From assembly GCF_014197035.1 (NCBI RefSeq), contig NZ_JACIEU010000010.1, positions 1 through 64,000 of the forward strand: a stretch of 64,000 nt of DNA. Reading direction: 5' to 3'. The position numbers and the translations under genes were made by a program. The notes under the pieces were generated by a model. The model saw nothing but the letters and a program-made list of their open reading frames with translations. It had not been told where the DNA came from and made no database searches. Positions within the stretch are counted from its first letter, which is position 1. Each line of letters starts with the position of its first letter. This stretch comes from Sphingobium scionense (GTDB lineage Bacteria > Pseudomonadota > Alphaproteobacteria > Sphingomonadales > Sphingomonadaceae). Below, in pieces: positions 1-8,602 of this stretch.

Positions 1-1
1 C

Positions 2-70
2 AACACCGTCGAGATGACCCCGGAGGAAGCCGCCGAGCATATCATCCGCAAGATCATGCCGCTCAAATGA
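2..70 (+). CDS. C-terminal tail of a probable adenylylsulfate kinase (CysC or CysNC), partial
   Basis: Only the last 22 codons are in the window, ending in TGA at 68-70. The peptide ends in a helix-like stretch with the segment MTPEEAAEHIIRKI. This resembles the C-terminal end of APS kinase domains, where a short acidic EEAA helix closes the fold. The stop overlaps the start of cysQ (ATGA), and APS kinase next to PAP phosphatase is a common arrangement. The product would make PAPS from APS and ATP in the cytoplasm. The assignment rests on 22 residues plus context and is tentative; an unrelated upstream protein is possible. Confidence 0.5.
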   Translation, partial: NTVEMTPEEAAEHIIRKIMPLK

Positions 71-828
71 GCAACGTCATGACAGACGCGGACCTGGCCG
101 CCCATCTTGCGCAGACTGCCGGCCGCCTGCTGCTGGAGGTCCGTGCCTCGGGCCTGTTCAGCGCCAAGGCGCTCGGCAAGGCCGGCGACCAGACCGCCAA
201 CCAGTTCCTGGTCCATGCGCTCCAGGAACAGCGGGCCGAGGACGGCCTGCTCTCCGAGGAAATGGCCTGTGACGGCGCGCGGCTCCAGCACAGCCGGGTG
301 TGGATCGTCGATCCGGTCGACGGCACCCGCGAATATGGCGAGGAACGCGCCGACTGGGCTGTCCATGTCGGCCTTGCCATCGACGGCGTGCCGACCATCG
401 GCGCGGTTGCGCTGCCGGGCCATGAAGACGGCATCGTCTTGCGCACCGACCAGCCGCGCGCAATCCCGCCCGCGCCCGACAAGCTCCGCATGGTCGTATC
501 CCGCACCCGCCCCGCCCCACAGGCGGTCGCGGTCGCCGAGGCGCTGGGCGCCGAACTGGTCCCCATGGGATCGGCCGGTGCAAAGGCCATGGCCGTGATC
601 CTGGGACAGGCCGACATCTATCTCCATGCCGGCGGCCAATATGAATGGGACAGCTGTGCCCCCGCCGCCGTCGCCATCGCTCACGGCCTCCATGCCTCCC
701 GCATCGACGGATCGCCGCTCATCTACAACCAGCCAGACACATACATGCCCGACCTCCTCATCTGTCGCCACGAACATGCCGACATCGTGCTGGGGGCCTT
801 GGCCGAGATCGCGGCGCAGGCCGCCTGA
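67..828 (+). CDS. cysQ: 3'(2'),5'-bisphosphate nucleotidase CysQ
   Basis: This 253-residue protein belongs to the inositol monophosphatase superfamily. It carries the metal ligands in order: Glu-Glu at residues 64-65, the DPVDGT signature at 82-87, and Trp-Asp at 194-195 (WDSCAPAAV). CysQ removes the 3'-phosphate from PAP, the by-product of PAPS-dependent sulfonation or reduction, giving AMP. Its length matches the family (about 250-270). The ATG at 67 overlaps the upstream stop by four bases, which implies translational coupling; an in-frame ATG at 79 is a less likely start. A sulfotransferase follows 21 bases downstream, so PAP removal and sulfonation are probably co-expressed. Confidence 0.92.
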   Translation: MSNVMTDADLAAHLAQTAGRLLLEVRASGLFSAKALGKAGDQTANQFLVHALQEQRAEDGLLSEEMACDGARLQHSRVWIVDPVDGTREYGEERADWAVHVGLAIDGVPTIGAVALPGHEDGIVLRTDQPRAIPPAPDKLRMVVSRTRPAPQAVAVAEALGAELVPMGSAGAKAMAVILGQADIYLHAGGQYEWDSCAPAAVAIAHGLHASRIDGSPLIYNQPDTYMPDLLICRHEHADIVLGALAEIAAQAA

Positions 829-849
829 AAAACAGAAGGGAAGAGGATC

Positions 850-2013
850 ATGACCACCGACACCATCGGCCTCGACGCCGACGCCCTGGTCGCCGCCGCG
901 CGCGAACAGACCGGCCTTACCGACCTGGGCGACGACGCCATATTGGAAGGGCTGGACGTGCTGGTCGACGCGATCAACCGCGAGGCCAAGCTGACCGAGG
1001 CGGCGCAGGGCCGCTGGGCGCAGCAGCTGACCGCAACGCTCGCCAACCGCCTGCAGGTCGAGGACTGGCTCGCCCGCCATCCAGACCTGCTCGACGCCCC
1101 GGTCGAGAAGCCGATGTTCGTCTTCGGCCTGCCGCGCACCGGCACGACCTTGACGATCAACCTGCTGAACGCCGATCCCGCCCGCCGGTCCTTCCTGCGC
1201 TGGGAGGCGTTCAATTCGGCGCCGCCCGCCGCCGCCGGCACGCTCAGCAGCGATCCGCGCTATGTCGCGGAACAGGCGCGGCTGGACATGTCGCTCAAAT
1301 ATGCGCCGCATATCTCGGCCATCCATCATGAGGATGCCGACAGCCCGACCGAGTGCCAGTTCGCGATGGCGCCGTCCTTCTGCGCCCAATATTATGACTC
1401 GGTGCTGCATGTGCCGAGCTATCAGAAATGGCTGTTCGCCACGAGCTACCTGCCTGCTTTCCGCTATCACAAGCGGCTGCTGCAATTGCTGCAGGCGGAA
1501 AATGGCGGTCGCTGGACGCTGAAAAATCCCTGGCATCCGCTGTTCCTGGAAGATCTGACCACCGTCTATCCCGATGCCCAGCTGGTGATGACCCATCGCG
1601 ATCCGGCCGATGTCGTCGGCTCGGCCTGCAGCCTCGTGTATCAGGTGCGCAAGATGTTCAGCGCCGATGTCGATCCGGTCGAGGTCGGCCGATCGCAGCT
1701 GCGCACTTTCGACCTGATGATCGAGCGGATGCTGGCCTATCGCGCCAAGCATGGCCAGGATGCGATCCACGACATCCAGTATGACGACCAGCTGCGCGAC
1801 CCGATCGGCGAAATGCGCAAGCTCTATGCCCGGTTTGACGCGCCCCTCACTGCAGAGGCCGAGGCCGGTATGAACGCCATGCTGGCCGCCAATCCGCAGG
1901 GCAAACATGGCAAGCACAGCTATGACCTGGCCGATTATGGCCTGGATCGCGCGCAAATCCACGCCCATTTCAAGGACTATACCGACCGTTTCTCGATCCC
2001 GACCAAGGCCTGA
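850..2013 (+). CDS. PAPS-dependent sulfotransferase family protein
   Basis: This 387-residue protein has the 5'-phosphosulfate-binding loop VFGLPRTGTT at residues 91-100 and a later MTHRDPADVVGS segment that fits the 3'-phosphate-binding region of the Sulfotransfer_3 family. Enzymes of this kind move a sulfuryl group from PAPS to a hydroxyl or amine acceptor. There is no signal peptide, so it should be cytoplasmic. An AAGAGG Shine-Dalgarno stands just before the ATG. It follows cysQ closely and is preceded by a probable PAPS-making gene, so the donor supply and by-product removal are encoded beside it. The acceptor cannot be read from the sequence; sphingomonad sulfotransferases of this family are mostly uncharacterised. 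Confidence 0.85.
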   Translation: MTTDTIGLDADALVAAAREQTGLTDLGDDAILEGLDVLVDAINREAKLTEAAQGRWAQQLTATLANRLQVEDWLARHPDLLDAPVEKPMFVFGLPRTGTTLTINLLNADPARRSFLRWEAFNSAPPAAAGTLSSDPRYVAEQARLDMSLKYAPHISAIHHEDADSPTECQFAMAPSFCAQYYDSVLHVPSYQKWLFATSYLPAFRYHKRLLQLLQAENGGRWTLKNPWHPLFLEDLTTVYPDAQLVMTHRDPADVVGSACSLVYQVRKMFSADVDPVEVGRSQLRTFDLMIERMLAYRAKHGQDAIHDIQYDDQLRDPIGEMRKLYARFDAPLTAEAEAGMNAMLAANPQGKHGKHSYDLADYGLDRAQIHAHFKDYTDRFSIPTKA

Positions 2014-2017
2014 CCTC

Positions 2018-2425
2018 ATGACGCAGGCGCATCACGACCTCGCCCGCCGCTTCTTCGCCGCCCTGTCGGCGGCGGCGCTGCCAGACGAGTTGCTGACCGA
2101 GGACATGACCGCCTGGACGACGACAGGGGGCGTCGATGCGCCCGCCGCCGCCTATCAGCGCGGCGTGGCGATGCTGGGGTCGCTTTTCCAGGGCGGGCTG
2201 ACCTTCACCGTCGATTCACTGACGGCGCAAGAGGATCGGGTGGCGGCCGAGGTGCGGTCGGCGGGTATGCTTGTGAATGGCGAGCCCTTCGCCAATCGCT
2301 ATGTCTTCCTGCTGCGCATCCGCGACGACCGGATCGCGTCGGTCGCCGAGCATTTCAACCCGGCACCGGTGGAAGCCCAGATCAAGCCGCTGATCCAGGC
2401 GATGATGGCGGCGAAACAGGGCTGA
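2018..2425 (+). CDS. SnoaL-like (NTF2-fold) protein
   Basis: This is a 135-residue single-domain protein. It begins with a helix carrying HHDLARRFFAAL and ends with strands such as RYVFLLRIRDDRI and EHFNPAPV, the usual SnoaL_2 pattern in which the last strands close a cone-shaped pocket. The ATG at 2018 lies five bases after the sulfotransferase stop, so it is read as the last gene of that operon. The fold is used by ketosteroid isomerases, cyclases, dehydratases and non-enzymatic binders, so the activity is unknown. It meets the SDR gene on the opposite strand tail to tail with only four bases between them. Confidence 0.8.
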   Translation: MTQAHHDLARRFFAALSAAALPDELLTEDMTAWTTTGGVDAPAAAYQRGVAMLGSLFQGGLTFTVDSLTAQEDRVAAEVRSAGMLVNGEPFANRYVFLLRIRDDRIASVAEHFNPAPVEAQIKPLIQAMMAAKQG

Positions 2426-2429
2426 ACGA

Positions 2430-3347
2430 TCAGTCCTGTTTCGCGCCTTCGCTGGCCATCGCGAAACTGTAGCGCAGATGGTCGAGATGACCCGTCGGCA
2501 CAGGCGGGAACAGCAGCGCGCCTTGCGCGTCGCGTATCCCCTCGAGCCGATCGGCGATCTGCTCGATCGTCCAGTCGGGCTGGAAGACGCCGACCGTTTC
2601 CATCGTGTAGGCGCGCGCAACCCGGCCGGCCATGGCGATCAGCATTTCACCACTGACCGCGCAATCCTGATGCGCCAGATAGCCGACGGCCGGCGCGACC
2701 AGTTCCGGGTCCATCGGCGGGTAGGCGCTGGTGTCGAGCCCCTCGGCCATGCGGGTGACGGCGCCCGGCAGGATGATGTTGCTCTTCACGCCATGGGTTG
2801 CGCCTTCGATCGCGGCGACGTTGGACAGGCCGATCATCCCCGCCTTGGCGACGCTGTAATTGACCACGCCGGCATTGCCATAAAGGCCGTTGATCGATCC
2901 GGTCAGGACGATGCGGCCATAGTTCGCTGCGCACATATGCGGGAAGGCGGCGCGCACGACATGGAAGGCGCCGCGCAGATGAACGTCGAGCACCGTCTCG
3001 AAATCAGCATAGCTTAGCTCCGCCAGACCGCCGCGCCGGACGATGCCGGCATTGTGGATAACTATGTCGATGCTGCCGAAATGATCGCGCGCCAGATCGA
3101 TCATCGCCTGCCCGCCTTCGGGCGTGGCGACGCTGTCGGTCGAGGCAATCGCCTGGCCGCCGGCAGCGCGGATTTCGTCGACCACCGACTGGGCCGGGCC
3201 GGCATCGGTCCCCTCGCCCTGCACGCTGACGCCGGGATCATTGACCACTACCTTGGCCCCGCGCGCCGCCAGCAGCAGCGCATAGGCCCGGCCGAGGCCA
3301 CGCCCCGCCCCGGTGATCAGGGCGACGCGGTCGTCAAATCGCAGCAT
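2430..3347 (-). CDS. Short-chain dehydrogenase/reductase, MFE-2 hydroxyacyl-CoA type
   Basis: This 305-residue classical SDR has the NAD(P) motif TGAGRGLG at 12-19, the HNAG structural motif, and a Ser-Tyr-Lys active site (GSINGLYG followed by NYSVAK). The stretch VVVNDPGVSVQGEG after the second strand and the C-terminal extension of about 55 residues resemble the (3R)-hydroxyacyl-CoA dehydrogenase part of peroxisomal multifunctional enzyme 2. Such proteins oxidise hydroxyacyl-CoA or hydroxysteroid-like substrates. Its neighbours (CoA-transferase, MaoC dehydratase, CoA ligase) support a role in a beta-oxidation-like route. Its transcript would run from the same strand as the genes above it. 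Confidence 0.88.
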   Translation of the reverse strand: MLRFDDRVALITGAGRGLGRAYALLLAARGAKVVVNDPGVSVQGEGTDAGPAQSVVDEIRAAGGQAIASTDSVATPEGGQAMIDLARDHFGSIDIVIHNAGIVRRGGLAELSYADFETVLDVHLRGAFHVVRAAFPHMCAANYGRIVLTGSINGLYGNAGVVNYSVAKAGMIGLSNVAAIEGATHGVKSNIILPGAVTRMAEGLDTSAYPPMDPELVAPAVGYLAHQDCAVSGEMLIAMAGRVARAYTMETVGVFQPDWTIEQIADRLEGIRDAQGALLFPPVPTGHLDHLRYSFAMASEGAKQD

Positions 3348-3430
3348 GATGGTCTCTCTCCCGGATAGTGATTGGCGGGGAGCTTAGCGGTGCGTGCCTC
3401 ATCTCCCCAAGCGGGAGGGGAAATGATCGC

Positions 3431-4645
3431 TCAGGCGACGATGCCGGCGTCCCGCAGTCGGGCGATGGTCTGCGCATCCATCCCGAGAAGGTCTGCCAGC
3501 ACCATATCGCTATGCTCGCCCAGCACCGGCGGCGCGCTCGGCACCGGCTGCTCCGCACCGGGAAAGCGGAAGGGGCGGTTGACGATCGGAATTATGCCCA
3601 GCGTCTTGTGCTCGGTTTCCACCACCATGTTACGGGCCAGCGTCTGCGGCTGCGCCAGTGCCTCGCTGATGGTCAGGATCGGTGCGTGGGGCACCTGATG
3701 CGCGGCGAACAGGTCGGCGAGGTCGGCGACGGTGCGGGCCTGTGTCACCGCCGACAGCAAGGCATTCACCTCCGCCCGCCGCTCCCGCCTCTTGTCGAGC
3801 ATGTCGTAGCGCGGATCGTCGGCCAGCGCGTCCAGCCCCAGCGCGACGCAGATCTTGCCCCAGAAATGATTGGTGAGGCAGGCGATGACGATCGATCCGT
3901 CGCTGGCCGGGAAGACGCCATAGGGGACCAGATTGGGATGCTGCGATCCCTGTGGCACCGGGTCCTGTCCGGTAAAGAAGCTGAGTTGCGCCAGATAGCC
4001 GAGCAGGCCGATCATCCCGTCCATCAGGCTGATGTCGATCAGCCGGCCGCGCCCGGTGGCATGGCGCTCATGCAGGGCGGCAAGGATCGCGATCGGCCCG
4101 TTGATGCCGCCGACCAGATCGCCCAACGGAATGCCGAGCTTGGTCGGCAGCCCACCCGGCTCGCCATTGACGCTGAGCGCACCGGACATGGCCTGCAGCA
4201 CGATGTCGAAGGACGGCCGGTCCTTGAGCGGCCCGGTCATGCCGAAGCCGGAAATGGCGCAGTAGATGAGGCCGGGGTTGATCGCCGACAGCGCGTCATA
4301 GCCAAGGCCTAGCCGATCCATCACGCCGGGCCGGTAATTTTCGATGACGATGTCGGACTTCGTCGCCAGGTCGCGCGCGACCGCCAGCCCCTCGGGCGCC
4401 TTGAGGTCGAGCACGATGCTCTTCTTGCCGCGATTGACGCTGAGGAAATAATGACTCTCGCCCTGGCGCAGCGGCGGGAAGCTGCGAGTATCATCGCCGC
4501 TGCCGGGCGGCTCCACCTTGATGACCTCTGCGCCGAGGTCGGCAAGCGCCAGTGCAGCCGAGGGACCGGCCAGGACGCGGGTGAAATCCAGCACCCGCAC
4601 CCCGGCCAGCGGCCCCGCCCAATCGCTGCGCACATCGTCCGCCAT
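3431..4645 (-). CDS. CaiB/BaiF (family III) CoA-transferase
   Basis: This protein is 404 residues when started at the ATG at 4645, two bases after the stop of the upstream hydrolase; longer in-frame starts would intrude into that gene. The N-terminus has LAGVRVLDFTRVLAGP and LGAEVIKVEPPG, hallmarks of family III CoA-transferases. The catalytic aspartate is seen in GIPLGDLVGG. Family members move CoA between acids and acyl-CoA thioesters and also include alpha-methylacyl-CoA racemase. Length and motifs match intact enzymes. The donor and acceptor acids cannot be told from sequence; the cluster suggests activation of a ring-derived or branched acid. Confidence 0.9.
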   Translation of the reverse strand: MADDVRSDWAGPLAGVRVLDFTRVLAGPSAALALADLGAEVIKVEPPGSGDDTRSFPPLRQGESHYFLSVNRGKKSIVLDLKAPEGLAVARDLATKSDIVIENYRPGVMDRLGLGYDALSAINPGLIYCAISGFGMTGPLKDRPSFDIVLQAMSGALSVNGEPGGLPTKLGIPLGDLVGGINGPIAILAALHERHATGRGRLIDISLMDGMIGLLGYLAQLSFFTGQDPVPQGSQHPNLVPYGVFPASDGSIVIACLTNHFWGKICVALGLDALADDPRYDMLDKRRERRAEVNALLSAVTQARTVADLADLFAAHQVPHAPILTISEALAQPQTLARNMVVETEHKTLGIIPIVNRPFRFPGAEQPVPSAPPVLGEHSDMVLADLLGMDAQTIARLRDAGIVA

Positions 4646-4647
4646 GC

Positions 4648-5715
4648 CTATTTCAGATGCTCCCTGAAGAAGGCAATGCTGGCCGCGTGGGCATCGCGCG
4701 CTTCGGGCAGGTCCGCCATGTAGGAATAGCAATGGCCCATGGCTTCGCCGACGATCAGGGTCGATCGGCGTCCGGCCTTGAGCAATTGGCTGTTGGTGTA
4801 GACTGCAGGGCTCATGTCCATCGCCCGGGTGCCGGTAATCAGCAGGGTCGGCGGAAAATGCGCGAGGACGTCCGGATGCAGCGCCGGCGAGATGATCGCG
4901 TCGCCCATGTCGGCCGCCTTGAAATAGCCGCGCGTCATATCGATCGCCGCTTCGCCGGGACGGGCAGGCGCCGGAAAGCTGCCATCGATGGCGGCCGCGA
5001 TCCAGGCGGAATCACCGCTTTCCATCCGCACCGCACCAGCGCCGAAAATGCCGATCGCCCCCGCCTGAGGCAGGTGATGCGCCGGCAGCCAGGCAGCCAG
5101 TTGCGCGGTCAGCGCTCCGCCGGCGGAACAGCCGAAGACGCCGATCCGCTGCGGCCGATAATGTTTCAACAGCGCCGCATAGACGCTGGCAGCGTCCTCC
5201 ACACCGGCGGGATGGGCCTGCTCGGGCGCCATGCGATAATTGACCGACACCACTTTGTAGCCGCCGAGCGCCGCAATCGGCGCGGATTCAAGGACCGAGC
5301 AACTATCCCAACACATGGTGAAGGCACCACCGTGCAGATTGATCAGCACGCGCGCGGGATCGGCCTTTGCCCCCTTGGGCGTGAAGATCCGCACCGGCAC
5401 ACCGGCGATCACATCCTCGGCGATATCCACCGGATAACGGGTGCGCATCGCCTGCACCTGCGGAGCCATCATCGCGTCGAGCTGGGCGCGACGGGCGGCG
5501 ATATCGGGTTCTTGCTGCCGTGGCGGCGCCGCCGGGCGCACACCGCGCTGGCGCTGCATCGCCCGCGCTTCCTCGCTGGCCAATTCCGACGGCGGCAGGT
5601 CGAAGGCGGGAACCTGAACCGTGCCGTCCGGCGTGAAGCGCGGCTGGGCCTGCTCGGCGTGGGTGGCAGCGGCAGACAGAGCCAACAAGCTGGCCAGGCA
5701 AAAGCGAGCGCGCAT
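4648..5715 (-). CDS. Exported alpha/beta hydrolase (HSL/arylacetamide deacetylase-like)
   Basis: The start at 5715 is chosen because GGGAGAGGA lies about six bases upstream and the following 20 residues (MRARFCLASLLALSAAATHA) form a clean signal peptide. The 355-residue product has an HGGA oxyanion motif (the family usually has HGGG), the nucleophile elbow GCSAGG, an acidic residue in TGTRAMDMS and a late His in MGHC. It probably hydrolyses carboxyl esters or lactones in the periplasm. It is the only clearly exported enzyme of this operon. A long stem-loop lies immediately upstream, between it and the MaoC gene. Confidence 0.88.
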   Translation of the reverse strand: MRARFCLASLLALSAAATHAEQAQPRFTPDGTVQVPAFDLPPSELASEEARAMQRQRGVRPAAPPRQQEPDIAARRAQLDAMMAPQVQAMRTRYPVDIAEDVIAGVPVRIFTPKGAKADPARVLINLHGGAFTMCWDSCSVLESAPIAALGGYKVVSVNYRMAPEQAHPAGVEDAASVYAALLKHYRPQRIGVFGCSAGGALTAQLAAWLPAHHLPQAGAIGIFGAGAVRMESGDSAWIAAAIDGSFPAPARPGEAAIDMTRGYFKAADMGDAIISPALHPDVLAHFPPTLLITGTRAMDMSPAVYTNSQLLKAGRRSTLIVGEAMGHCYSYMADLPEARDAHAASIAFFREHLK

Positions 5716-5744
5716 CACGGTTCCTCTCCCTATCATGTCCGGAA

Positions 5745-5801
5745 ATGATTGGGGCGGGCGGCGGGGCGGTCAATCGCCGCCACGCCACCCGCCCCAATCA
5801 T
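5745..5801. terminator. Long GC-rich stem-loop downstream of the MaoC gene
   Basis: The left arm starting ATGATTGGGGCGGG and the right arm ending CCCGCCCCAATCAT form an imperfect stem of about 25 pairs around a short TCAAT loop. It lies 3' of the minus-strand MaoC gene and 5' of the hydrolase gene. There is no following T-run, so it may attenuate transcription or protect the upstream mRNA rather than terminate fully. Confidence 0.55.
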
Positions 5802-5814
5802 CGCTCAGGCGACA

Positions 5815-5854
5815 GGCCGTTCCCTCCTATCCTCCCCAGGGGGAAGGAACGGCC
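5815..5854. terminator. Second stem-loop between the MaoC and hydrolase genes
   Basis: GGCCGTTCC at 5815-5823 pairs exactly with GGAACGGCC at 5846-5854, and the stem extends with one mismatch into TCC/GGA. It is the first structure a transcript would meet after the MaoC stop at 5868. Two consecutive hairpins suggest deliberate transcript punctuation here. Confidence 0.55.
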
Positions 5855-5867
5855 CGCCGCGCCCGGA

Positions 5868-7016
5868 TCAGGCCGGGCGGCTGGGCAGTTCGGCGATCGA
5901 GGTGCCGAAGGCCGAGATTTCGCCGCGATGGGTTTCCGCGCGCTGCTGGATCTCGACATATTTCTTGCCGTTCTCCTCGAACTTGCGGATCACGCTGCCG
6001 TCGATGAAGATCACGTCGCCATCGGGATTATGACGGCGGATCTGGCACTTGCTCTTGTGCAGGAAGCCATCGTCGCCGATCCAGTTGGTAACCTGATGGG
6101 TCAGCCAGCTGCAGCGTTCCGGACCATAGTCATAGGCGCCCGGCGCGCCGACTTCGAGCGCGAACGCCTCGTCCCAATGGACGCGTTCCGGGCAGTCGGG
6201 CACGTTGAAACGGTTCTTGATGCCGGTGCCGGGATGCTTCTGCTGCATCTTCCACGCCAGCTTGTTGGCGCGGATATAGAGCCCGCCCCAGCCCTGCGCG
6301 TAGCAGATGAAGCCGGTGACGGTCATCGGCCCCTTCATCATGCGCGGCAGTTCGTCACCGACCTGCACATCTTCCCAGTAACGAGGGGTGGCGCCGCGAA
6401 TTTCTTCCTTCTCGTACAGCTTGTACATCTCGGCCAGCTGTTCGTCGGTGAAGGGCTCCACGCGGCCACGGGCTTCGGTATATTTGGTGCCGCGTTCGCG
6501 CGCTTCATCGCGGTCGGTGCGGAACACCCAGCTGTCGCCTTCGGCGACCTTGTCGCCCGACTGGTTGAAGAAATCGACATGGTAGATTTGCTGGAAGCTG
6601 CGGCCGGCAAACTTGGTCTGATGCTCGACCAGATCCTTCAAATAGGCTTCGGTGCGGATCGTGTCGTTGCGCAGCACGGGCTTGTGCCAGGTCCAGTCGG
6701 CGCCCGCCCACATGGCATGGACGCCCGACAGGCCACCGCAATAGCCCGAAATGATACGGCTGGTGGTGAAGAGGAAGCTCGGCAGCGCAACCAGCGAACC
6801 ATGCTTGGTCTTTTCGGCATAGGCCGGATCGCACCACAGCGGATTATCGTCACCGATGCCATGGGCATAATGGCGGATCGCGTCGCGCGTGGCTTCGTAG
6901 TTCCAGGGTTCGACGGTATTCTCGATCTTGACGCCGATGCGCTTGCGCAGGTCGTCCAGCCCCTCCTCGGTGATCTTGGGGAATTTGTTCACGGGCGCGT
7001 CGGCCAATGTTGCCAT
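5868..7016 (-). CDS. MaoC-like double-hotdog (FAS1-type) dehydratase
   Basis: This 382-residue protein contains two hotdog-like halves. The first includes HYAHGIGDDNPLWCDP and a GADWTWHKPVLRNDTI stretch; the second includes YWEDVQVGDELPRMMKGPMTV. These match MaoC/FAS1-like dehydratase domains, which hydrate or dehydrate enoyl/hydroxyacyl-CoA. The ATG has the strong upstream sequence AGGAGAAGAGAG. It is 17 bases downstream of the CoA-ligase gene, so the two are probably one transcript. In the pathway it would take the enoyl-CoA made after ligation. Substrate specificity is not readable, but such fused proteins often serve bulky acyl-CoA substrates. Confidence 0.88.
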   Translation of the reverse strand: MATLADAPVNKFPKITEEGLDDLRKRIGVKIENTVEPWNYEATRDAIRHYAHGIGDDNPLWCDPAYAEKTKHGSLVALPSFLFTTSRIISGYCGGLSGVHAMWAGADWTWHKPVLRNDTIRTEAYLKDLVEHQTKFAGRSFQQIYHVDFFNQSGDKVAEGDSWVFRTDRDEARERGTKYTEARGRVEPFTDEQLAEMYKLYEKEEIRGATPRYWEDVQVGDELPRMMKGPMTVTGFICYAQGWGGLYIRANKLAWKMQQKHPGTGIKNRFNVPDCPERVHWDEAFALEVGAPGAYDYGPERCSWLTHQVTNWIGDDGFLHKSKCQIRRHNPDGDVIFIDGSVIRKFEENGKKYVEIQQRAETHRGEISAFGTSIAELPSRPA

Positions 7017-7033
7017 CTCTCTTCTCCTGATAT

Positions 7034-8602
7034 TCAGTTGGCGAGTTCGACCGCCTTGGCGGCCTCACGGTCTCTCAAAATCTTGCGGTGAACCTTGCCG
7101 GCCGGCGTCTTGGGCAGGTCGGTCACGAATTCGACGATGCGCGGGAATTCATGCTGGGCGAGCTTCTCGCGGGTGAAGTCCTGCAACTCGCGGACGAGCG
7201 CGTCGCTGCCGTCGCGATTGAGGATGATGAAGGCCTTCACCACCTGGCCGCGCTTGTCGTCGGGCACGCCGATCACCGCGCATTCCAGCACCGCCTCATG
7301 CTTGAGCAGCGTATTCTCGATCTCGACTGCGCTCATCGTCCAGCCGGCCGAGATGATGACGTCGTCGGCACGGCCGCAATGGTAGAAATAGCCGTCGGCA
7401 TCGATCTTCGCCCGGTCCTTGGTGGTTTCCCACCGGTCGCGGCGCCACAGCATCAACTCGCCAATCTCGCCGGGATCGCAGGCGCTGCCCTCGGGGCGCT
7501 GCACTTCCAGCCTCTGGCCCGGCACCGCCTTGCCCAGCGAACCCGGCTTCACCATGAAATCCTGCGCGCCGGGATAGTTGACCAGCACCACGCCGATCTC
7601 GGTCGTGCCGTACATGGAGCAGGCCGGCACCTTGAAATGGGCGTCGATAAACTCCAGCGTGGCCGGGTCGATCGGCTCGCCGGTGTAGGACAGCTTGTCG
7701 AAATGGAAGGCGAAGTCGGCGGCCCGGCCGCTATTCTTCATCATCCGATAATGGGTCGCGGCGGCCGACATGTTGGTGATCTTGTGATCCGACAGCGCCT
7801 GCATCAGCCGTACCGGATCGAAGCGGCCGGCAAAGGTGCCGGTGGTCACGCCGAGGCCCAGCGGCGCCAGCGTGCCATGCCACAGGCCATGGCCCCAGGC
7901 CGGCGAGGAGGGGCAGAAAAACTCGTCGCCCGGCCGGATGCCGGTGCCGTAGAGGGCGGCGAACATCAAGGTCACCAGCGCGCGATGACTGTGCTTCACC
8001 GCCTCGGGCAGTTCGCGAGTGGTGCCCGACGTATATTGGAAGACAGCCAGGTCATTGGCCTTGGTCTTCGGGCTGTAGGTTGCCGGGAAGCGGGCGAGAT
8101 CGGCCAGCAATGCGTCGTCGGCGACGATCACGCGAGGCCCGTCCATGCTGCGCGCGAGGTCCGCCTTTTCAGCATTGGTGATGAGGATGGCCGGCTTGCA
8201 ATCATCCACCCGCAGCCGCAGCGCATCCGGGCCGAACAGGGTGAAGAGCGGCACCGAAATCGCGCCGGTCTGCATCGCTCCGAACAGGCAGACATAGAAG
8301 GGCAGCGAAGGCTCCAGCATGAAGGCGATGCGCTCGCCCGGCTGAACGCCCTCGGCATCGAGCCAATGGGCAAAGCGCGCAGCCCCCGCCGCGATCAGGT
8401 CAAAACTGAGGATTTCATCTCGACCATCGGAATGGGCGATGCGTACGGCGGCGCGGCCCGATCCATCGGCATGACGGGTGATGCATTCATGGGCGATGTT
8501 CAGTTCGTCGCGGTCGCCATCGAACAGATCCCACAGCGCGGCGGAGGTCGCATGCGCCTGTGCATCGGCATAGCTGCGATAGTCGGTTAGCTTCGCCATC
8601 AT
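7034..8602 (-). CDS. AMP-forming acyl-CoA ligase
   Basis: The protein is about 522 residues from one of two adjacent ATGs (8602 or 8599); the upstream TTG at 8623 is less likely. It has the adenylate-forming hallmarks: an SGTT loop, YGTTEIG, CGRADDVIISAGW, and the C-terminal catalytic Lys in PKTPAGKVHRK. The phosphate loop reads SGTTRELPEAVKHSH instead of the usual SGTTGxPKGV, one residue longer and lacking the normal Gly-x-Pro-Lys. I believe this is a recognised variant among acetyl-CoA-synthetase-like ligases. It would activate the pathway's carboxylic acid with ATP and CoA. The gene is divergent from an IclR regulator. Confidence 0.9.
   Translation of the reverse strand: MMAKLTDYRSYADAQAHATSAALWDLFDGDRDELNIAHECITRHADGSGRAAVRIAHSDGRDEILSFDLIAAGAARFAHWLDAEGVQPGERIAFMLEPSLPFYVCLFGAMQTGAISVPLFTLFGPDALRLRVDDCKPAILITNAEKADLARSMDGPRVIVADDALLADLARFPATYSPKTKANDLAVFQYTSGTTRELPEAVKHSHRALVTLMFAALYGTGIRPGDEFFCPSSPAWGHGLWHGTLAPLGLGVTTGTFAGRFDPVRLMQALSDHKITNMSAAATHYRMMKNSGRAADFAFHFDKLSYTGEPIDPATLEFIDAHFKVPACSMYGTTEIGVVLVNYPGAQDFMVKPGSLGKAVPGQRLEVQRPEGSACDPGEIGELMLWRRDRWETTKDRAKIDADGYFYHCGRADDVIISAGWTMSAVEIENTLLKHEAVLECAVIGVPDDKRGQVVKAFIILNRDGSDALVRELQDFTREKLAQHEFPRIVEFVTDLPKTPAGKVHRKILRDREAAKAVELAN

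Noticed and set aside
3424..5813. A 13-base string TCGCTCAGGCGAC repeated near 3428 and 5801
   Set aside because: One copy is within the end of the CoA-transferase coding sequence; a chance match in GC-rich DNA is likely.
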